A DNA stretch of 64,000 nucleotides from Smittia aterrima (taxonomy: Eukaryota; Arthropoda; Insecta; Diptera; Chironomidae), in NCBI GenBank assembly GCA_033063855.1, contig CP093829.1, positions 2,056,243 through 2,120,242 of the forward strand, in the 5' to 3' direction. Below the pieces are notes generated by a model that did no database searches, was not told the DNA's origin, and saw only the letters and a list, made by a program, of their open reading frames with translations. Shown here in pieces: positions 57,301-64,000 of this stretch (its first letter is position 1; each line of letters begins with the position of its first letter). The position numbers and the translations under genes are program-made.

Positions 57301-60300
57301 TATAAACAGGTAAGACTCGCTAATGTTTGGCCCATTTTAATCATAATGAATACACTCAGACCTCGCTTATTCCTTCCTTTCGCAAATATTCTTCCTTACA
57401 TTTCTCTTTTTTGTTTTCTAAGTAATCAGGTAGAATGTTAACTTTACATTTGTAAAATGAAAAGATTTTAAAGTTTGAAATTGAATTAAAATTTTACGTC
57501 TTCATCCTTTCAATGATGATGAAGTTGGAAATGTTATAAAGTTACGAACATTCTAGCTTGAAACTTACTTTTATTTGTTACATACAAATGAAACTCTAAA
57601 GCTGCATTTTAATTAAAATTAAAACAGTTTGGGATTTATTTCACTCGTTCGTTCTCATCTCATTTTATTCTTTTTCCATTTTGGATGTGAAAGAGTCTTT
57701 TTGTGTTACGAGAGAGATATCTGGGGATTTTTGAAGAATGCTTTCGCATTAAAATGTGATCAATATTTGTTTCGAATTTCCCGTTCAACTCTACTGAGCT
57801 GAGCATTTCTTTATCTCGTCAACGTCACGTGCTCTTATGTGTAGCTAATTTGAATATTTCTCTCTGTCTACTTCAACGTCATGCATCCAATGTAACGCAG
57901 TCAAGTTGCCTTTTCTCTTCTCTTTTATATTAAAATCAGTAGAGAGGCATCAATTTTCATTTAAGAAGGAAGTGGAAGGCACAACATGTTTCCATGATGA
58001 CCGAGGAGGGAAGAGAATTTCATTTTTTTCAAGTGCTTTCTGCCCAATTTAATTTCAGAAGACGGCATGGCACATTCGTCTGACTTATGATTAAACTAAC
58101 GATAAATATTCTTGTCGGAATATAAAATTAGCCTCCTCGTTATCATCAGCGAGAAGACCAGAAGGCCATTATTCAAATTTGAGATCCGTCAGATTTCACG
58201 GACTATTTTTAGCGCACATCGAGTGACAATACGGAGTGAAAAGCTTTTCCGGAAAGAGCACAATAAACATTTTATGCTTTGTGGCGCTAGCTTCTCGTGC
58301 TGTCAACATCAAACATCTCCTTCTCCCTATTGACATTTTCCGCCTAAATCGCAACAATCAAAACTTTACGATTCTTCCTACATCAACATTTCGTTCGAGC
58401 GCTTTCCTCGGATTTTCCTCACTTGTATTTGCTTTTCACGTCATTTTAACGGAGAATGTTTTGAAAACAATTTCTAACTCCTCGGCATCCAGTATCACGA
58501 AAATATCGACCCCCCATGCGCACTTGCTCTGAATTTTCTTCTTTTAGAACTCTCTTTCTTAGAGACGATGGAAATAGAACACTCGCGAAGATATTTATGC
58601 AATTCGAGATAATGTTTATCGGATGATATCTACATTGGGTTGTAGCTATGACAAAAAACCTCAAATCACATCACATCGAGAACAGACAGCAAAATACGGA
58701 AATCAATTTGAAAGACATCAAATCGACATTAGCGAAAATTGATTAAATGGCAGTCGCTTGATTTGACATTCCACATACAAATATTCACCTTTCCCCATCT
58801 CTCCCTATCCATTCTCACTCACGCATAACTTTAAAAGTCTCGTATTTCTTGTCAACTGTTTGTTTATTGGATGTGTATCTCTGTTGTTGTTGTGCCTCCT
58901 TTGACTATTACTTAACAAACAACTAGCTTCTACCCACACAAATGGTCCTAGCCCATGAACTTTCATTTCGTTTACCTGTCTACGGTTTCAAGGGTGCACA
59001 CGAAAGCTCACATCATCATCACGGCTTGAGTGGGTATGCGGGAATCTGTATTGGCGATCCAGAGACGGGAGATCTCACGATATCGGAAATGAGTCCCGAG
59101 GAAATTCGAGCTGAATTGAAAAGGTGAGAACGTGACACTCTTCTTCTTTATTGATTCAACTCGTTGCTGCTTTATTTGCTATCGATATTGACAAGATTTT
59201 AAACGATTCACGTGACTATGAAGTGATGAAGCAGCGATGAATTTTTAAAAACTTTTCTCACCTTCTCTTTCTCTTTCTCTCTTCCTTTCTGCATTGGAAA
59301 ACTTTAGACTGTACACACAATTAGAATATTTAAAGAATAAATCATTGCGCCAGGACAATCCGCACATTTCAAAGCGTCGTGGAGGACGAAAAGTCGCTCA
59401 TCGACGATTCTCCCTTCAGGTAAAGTAACTTTTAATAAAATTTATTCCACTCACAATCTCCGTCCTCTGTTCTCCCCCTTTTTGATCAAGAAACAACAAA
59501 AAGAAACTTCCTCAACTCACGTTCTTAGAACAAATTGCAAGAATATTTCTTCCCTCATTCAATCACTCAGCTTTTTCTTTTAATTAAATTACAGCAACGC
59601 GAAGAAAAAAAAATTAATTTCATTTGTTTTACGTTGAGTTTCTCGCCAAATTTTCACTCGAAAAGTTTTTCTTTCATGAAAAGCATCGACGCAAACGGCA
59701 AAAGTGGATTGATTTTTATTTGCTGCCCACCCATTGGCAATTTCTCATCAGGAGCTTTCACATTTTTTTTTTGTTTGTTTGCTTGTATAATGTTCCATCA
59801 ATGAGTCTTTTGTTTCACTTTGTTCCCAGCAAGTGTCCCACCCTCTCTCTCGCAAATCGATTTTCTATTAGACCTGAATGCTATTTTAAGCCCGTAGAAA
59901 GCCCAGACGAAGTTAAGTTCGTAATGTGATTGTTGTACCTATGAATCTTCTCCTTGCTGTGATATTTTCACTGTGCTTGTCCCCATTCCATTCCCGTTTG
60001 AGCTAGAATCTGTAATTCCCAAGAAATCATTAGTTGTTGATGTACTCTCAACCCACCCACCTGAAATCTCTTAATTACTTTTCCTTCAGCTAAAGCGCTT
60101 TCCCTTCCCTCGAATAGCCTCAGAAAATTTTCTAATTAAAATTAAATTCGTTGGTCTTTGATGCGAGAAGCGTCGAAGCTGAGAGTCTTCTCGGTGTCCT
60201 CAGAGGCCAATTAAGAGTATTTTTTATGAACCCAAATGTAGTTCCGATGTCTCTTCCTAATTAGTCATGTGTTTTAGATTAATTAAAAAATAACAAACAT

Positions 60301-61877
60301 CCAATAATGTTTCCTTCTCTCTGTTCTTGAAATTCTTTCTCTCTTTCTCTAAACAAAAAAAAAATCTTATGCAACACTGTTCACGAACCGAATTATTGTT
60401 GAACATGACACAACCGAAAAAATAAAATGACTCTCTCGTTTATTGTGTAAATACATAAATTGCTCGATGTTCATGTTTAACGAATGTTGCAATATTTGTA
60501 GAAGAAAGGAAGTCGTGATAAGGTAAATTTCATTTTAATTCGTTAGACAACTTCTCGCTCCCACAACTTTCTCTTGCTCGTATCTGTTCTTTCTATAATT
60601 TTCACTCCATTGTCATAAGTTTAATTTCAATTTAATAATTGTCGACATTTTTGGGGAATGCTTGTTGTATCGTTACATCGAATGAAGACGAAATATTTCA
60701 AGAAAACGAGGCTTAAAGCTTAAAAGAAAATCAACTTAGGAATTTTCTTCCATAACAAAATTTCCTGTCAAAATCCATTAGCACGATGATGCTATTAGGC
60801 GACGATTCTCCAATCGATATATCAGTTTATCTATTTCTCACAAAAGCTCTTCCCAGAATACACACGCCTCATCGTTTAAACATTTTTGACGTTTATTAGA
60901 AGGAGAAAGGTTTCTGCTGCTGATTGTGGTCGTTTCATTTGCTGTCACCTTTTTGATTGAGACAACACGTAAACCTGAAGAAGTTCCCTTTAAAAAGGTT
61001 ACAAGAGCGTTAAATGACAAGATGAAACTTTAATCAGACTTGGAAAGAGCGCATACGAGACAAAAGCATTTGAGGGAAGCTCTTCGTTTAAGAGAATCAA
61101 CTTCTGTGCTTACTTTTCCATTAAAATGATTTTCTCACCGGGAATAAGTGGGAAATATGTTCTGACTTCAATGAACAACAAAGGAAATGTAACTGATGGA
61201 TGGCACCCAATTCAATCTTCTCAGAGTGTCATTCTCGTCACTTTGTTCTCTTGTGTTTTATGGAGAAAATTTAACTTATGTGAACCTCAACCTTTGGGAA
61301 AATTCTTTGAGAACTTCATCCCGCTTAGTGTCCTTCATGCTTTGGAAGTCTACATCGTTGAGTTCATGTGAAGAAAATTTTCATTCATGTTTGCAATTGC
61401 AACAGATTGTTTCAATAATAGCTCAGAGGAGTGAGACCGAGGAAAACTTCGTCAAGATAGAAAAGGTTCAAGTTTCTTGTGAGAAACGTCTGTTCTTCTT
61501 TTTAAATGAATTGCTTTCATCAAAAATTCCGAGATTGGAAGCCTTTTCAAAATTATTCGTTTAAGAAAATGGAAAATTAGGTCGTCATTCTTTCTTCTGT
61601 CTCTATCTCTCTCTTCTCGTAAAACTTTTTCTTCTTTCGAAAAATTAATTGAGTTTGCAACTTTGCTTTCACCCTTAACTCACTTTTCTTCTCTTACTTT
61701 TCATCGCTCGGTGTGAAGGCTCTGAGTGCGAAGCATCGTAATAATCGACCGCCGCCAAGTCATGAAGTCGAAATTACCGAAGCTGAGCCGTCAAGAACAC
61801 CAGAAGATTCAGTTTGCAGCATGGAGGGCCCCACTGACACAGGCGGCGAAGCATCAAATTTCTCCGCATCGAAATAG
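51323..61877 (+). CDS. GPR158/GPR179-type class C G-protein-coupled receptor
   Basis: Twelve exons (51323-51541, 51607-52013, 53502-53582, 53770-54151, 54249-54317, 56442-56586, 56652-56836, 56948-57031, 57115-57309, 58927-59123, 59308-59419, 61719-61877), all in phase, give about 744 residues; a 21-nt microexon at 60502-60522 may add seven. GPR158 is the vertebrate metabotropic glycine receptor; the ligand here is unknown. Signal peptide near residues 28-47; Cache-like ectodomain (GAQFWGAPFKDCGPLQGRWLWPF at the exon 2 end); EGF-like Cys-rich segment (TCVCKEGFYVP, CVPCPGGCVLCDKDGSC); then seven helices from LRASIGAVLGVCVCCCVVL to FIRSQLTSSITMILIFVPKIYY. The tail has a helix (EEIRAELKRLYTQLEYL), ISKRRGGRKVAHRRFSLQ and EVEITEAEPSRTPEDSVCS. 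Introns reach about 2.3 kb, typical of neural genes. An extra exon after 57309 cannot be excluded. Confidence 0.87.
52014..53501 (+). other. Large intron 2 of the GPR158-like gene
   Basis: About 1.5 kb with no other gene recognised. Confidence 0.6.
54318..56441 (+). other. Large intron of the GPR158-like gene between helix-1 and helix-3 coding exons
   Basis: About 2.1 kb. Short minus-strand frames inside have no support. The exons on both sides join in phase 0. Confidence 0.6.
57310..58926 (+). other. Large intron of the GPR158-like gene after the last membrane helices
   Basis: About 1.6 kb. An unrecognised alternative exon of the cytoplasmic tail may be present; none was convincing. Confidence 0.5.
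59420..61718 (+). other. Last intron of the GPR158-like gene, with a candidate microexon
   Basis: About 2.3 kb. It contains AG|AAGAAAGGAAGTCGTGATAAG|GTAAAT at 60502-60522, a phase-0 in-frame 21-nt candidate exon encoding KKGSRDK. Another acceptor at about 59829 (TTTGTTCCCAG) could start an alternative short end. Confidence 0.5.
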
Positions 61878-64000
61878 CATCAGCCAATGCAGGTGACTCA
61901 TCTATAGGAGCACCTGTCGTCCATGTCCCATCAAAACAACATAGATCTTGTATATTTGTAAGTTAAAACAATTGTGGCGAAGCTTCAAGCGTAGGCATTG
62001 CGTTGTAAATATAACATTAACCAACTTTGTGTAAGAAAAAAAAGGAGAGAATAACAGCTTTAAACGCATTTACATAAATTAAGAAAATGATATCAAAAAA
62101 GGTGTTTCTCTTGAATGACGTCGTCGTCGTGTGCATGGCTCTTGTGGTGATGGCTCAGTCCTAATCCCTCCAGAGCGAGAAAGAGATTTAAAACTCATTA
62201 AAAAGACAACAGTACATAATAATAAAAACAAAACCAGAACGCACAATAGTTATCACAATCAGAATCCTCATGGCAGCAGAAGAAGGCAATTTAAAAATGT
62301 TTTTTATTTTCGTCCGATTGCTGTGATCTGGCGATGAAGCAGAAAACTTTTATGAGTGCCATTCATTTACAAAACCCTTCTCGCCATGATTACATTTTCA
62401 ACATCATTCGAAGCGACACATTTTCGCTGGAATCCCTCACTAAACTTTTTTGTTCAGAACAATCTGACGAATGATTTCAACAGTCGAGAAATATTTTCTA
62501 TTTTTAGATGAAAGTGGCTTTCCACGATTTAAAATAGTGAAATCTTTAAATTTCACGAGTGAGAATTATGTTGTAAACTTTATTTTCCCAGAGAGAACTG
62601 CGGAAGCCTTCTCACTCAAACTCACATTTCATTTTCCGTGTCCCACCAAAAGATTAAACAATCATTGTGCAAATGACTTGAGAAATTAAACAGTCAAGCA
62701 CAGACGAGTGACTGAGTTTTTGAAATTGCGATTTTTGCATGATGGAGAATGATTGGTAGACAGAATTAGGCTAAGCGAGTAAAGATATTTATTTATGATT
62801 TGAATTAAGATGATGAGCATAAGAATAGTACATGAATAAACCTTTGAAGCGCGCAAGACGCAAATTGTAGATATCCAGACAAGAAAATTCTGCTTCCGTA
62901 TCCTTAATTGGGTTCCTGTCGTTATCATTGCCGCGTCGTGGCTTTCTAGCGACAGTTAGGATCTCAAGCACAATTTTATTTCCCCAAAATTATAGCCAAA
63001 AGAAAATAAATCCAACTTAGTGAACAACATTTTAAATTTAATGATAATAAATGTAGAGCTTTTGTATATGAACTTGACGAGGAAGAAGAAGAAGAAAATG
63101 TTTTGAGCTTTGAGAAAAGCTCAGCATAAGCAAAGCTTTGCTGAAGCAAAAATGTTATTACACAAAAGTCGTGCATCATTGTTATTGTTTTTCGAGAAAA
63201 TAATTGAAAAAAAAACTCTTCCGGGCGGAGCGCATCAGAGATGAAAATTTCGATTTTGTGCAATGACAGAACTTTCATGAAAAATTCAATTTTTTCCTTG
63301 TGAAACTTTTCGTTTTGGAAAGAAAATATTTTTGTTAGTAAAAAAAATGAGTCGATGGTTGAGAAGCGAAATGTGGTTTGGGTGAAAACTCCAAGACCAG
63401 ATATCGCATCGGTTTAGACGAATTTCGGTGAAACTTCAAGGTTTGTTGGCGTTTTAAAAATGTTCAGATTCGTGTAAAAACAATTTAAATCGTAAGTGAG
63501 TTGAACATTTGGCAGAGTTTTCGGTTTGTGGAGGAATTTAAATTGTTCTGACACACACATAACGCTTGCTGAAGTTTCCGACAGTCTTACAACAAAACCG
63601 CAAGTAAAAGTTTGAGATTCCAACACGTCGTTGTTAGTGCAGAACATCGTCAGTATCTAGAAGCATTTAAAATCAAAAACCAAACAACAAGCTCATAAAA
63701 ACTAGCAGACAATTGATGTAAAGTTCATTGTAGTGTAAAATAATTGAAAACAATTTCATTAATAAAAGGAATCTGATGATTGTTGAGCAACAACCGCAGC
63801 TCGTTTCAATTATCCTCTGCAAATTTATTTTGCTGAGCACTTATTTTCAGACAGCAATCAACTTTGGCTTCAATATCATTTTCCATTCATGCTAAATGAG
63901 TTTCAGTTCGCTGATTGACGTTGCAGGCATCAAATTAGTTTCGTTTTAGTTTCCAGCAGTTTCAGCGGTATTCCATTTCTCGTCGATCAAACTTCACAAC
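61878..64000. other. 3' UTR of the GPR158-like gene and downstream sequence
   Basis: AATAAA at 62221-62226 is the first reasonable poly(A) signal, about 345 bp after the stop; another is near 63762. Short frames have no family features. No further gene is recognised to the window end. Confidence 0.5.

Noticed and set aside
59535..59929. Frames in the last intron of the GPR158-like gene as alternative terminal exons
   Set aside because: One good acceptor (about 59829) exists, but the resulting peptides are short and not family-like.

Overview
The window is A+T-rich animal nuclear DNA. Exons are joined by short introns (about 50-70 bp) with GT...AG ends, poly(A) signals are AATAAA, and genes are densely packed on both strands. 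The gene content is that of an insect: sulfakinin ending in FDDYGHMRF-amide, an MBF2-family secreted protein, an RR cuticle protein, a Ly6 protein, germ cell-less and Piezo. A nematoceran fly, possibly a chironomid midge, fits best; this is an inference from gene content and compactness, not a species identification.

Layout. 1-2534: 3' end of Piezo (+). 2730-3899: sulfakinin and an MBF2-like protein (both -, TATA promoters). 4482-5454: RBM42-like RNA-binding protein (+). 5580-6533: two uncertain small minus-strand genes. 6579-9027: no gene seen. 9028-11439: POP1 of RNase P/MRP (+). 11554-17521: two divergently transcribed genes for the large subunit of ribonucleotide reductase. 17597-18777: MADF/BESS regulator (-). 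19028-22517: Alg7/DPAGT1 (+), with an MGAT3-type glycosyltransferase (-) inside its last intron. 22636-24161: COX11 (-) and Skp1 (+), head to head. 24516-26072: mitochondrial RNase P protein 1/TRMT10C (+). 26370-27181: broken dihydropyrimidinase/CRMP copy. 27656-28748: nucleotidyltransferase of the poly(A)/U polymerase family (+). 29255-29959: CCS (+). 30078-31570: Cdk8 (-), head to head with pen-2 (31868-32306, +). 34034-36907: MBD/zinc-finger/F-box/LRR protein (-). 37494-38163: cuticle protein (-). 40542-41910: dihydroorotate dehydrogenase (-). 42327-43882: germ cell-less-like (+). 45649-46545: Ly6 protein (-). 51323-61877: GPR158-type class C receptor with long introns (+). The first two thirds are gene-dense and mostly housekeeping; the last third is sparse.

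The outstanding feature is the ribonucleotide reductase pair. The minus-strand copy is a normal R1. The plus-strand copy is a mosaic. Its last two thirds of coding sequence (1144 bp) is almost identical in DNA to the other copy and encodes the same protein, which points to recent gene conversion. Its N-terminal regulatory part has diverged: the ATP-cone residues equivalent to D16, K17 and D57 that bind dATP are replaced, and the substrate-specificity loop 2 is changed from GG to SS. This suggests an R1 that may have escaped dATP feedback while its catalytic half is kept identical to the regulated copy.

Other points of interest: a GTAAACAA element lies just upstream of at least six housekeeping start codons; a 23-bp exact repeat lies upstream of both Skp1 and CCS; one N-glycosylation gene is nested in another; and there is a 21-nt candidate microexon in the GPR158-like gene. 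No tRNA, rRNA, CRISPR array or intact transposon was recognised.
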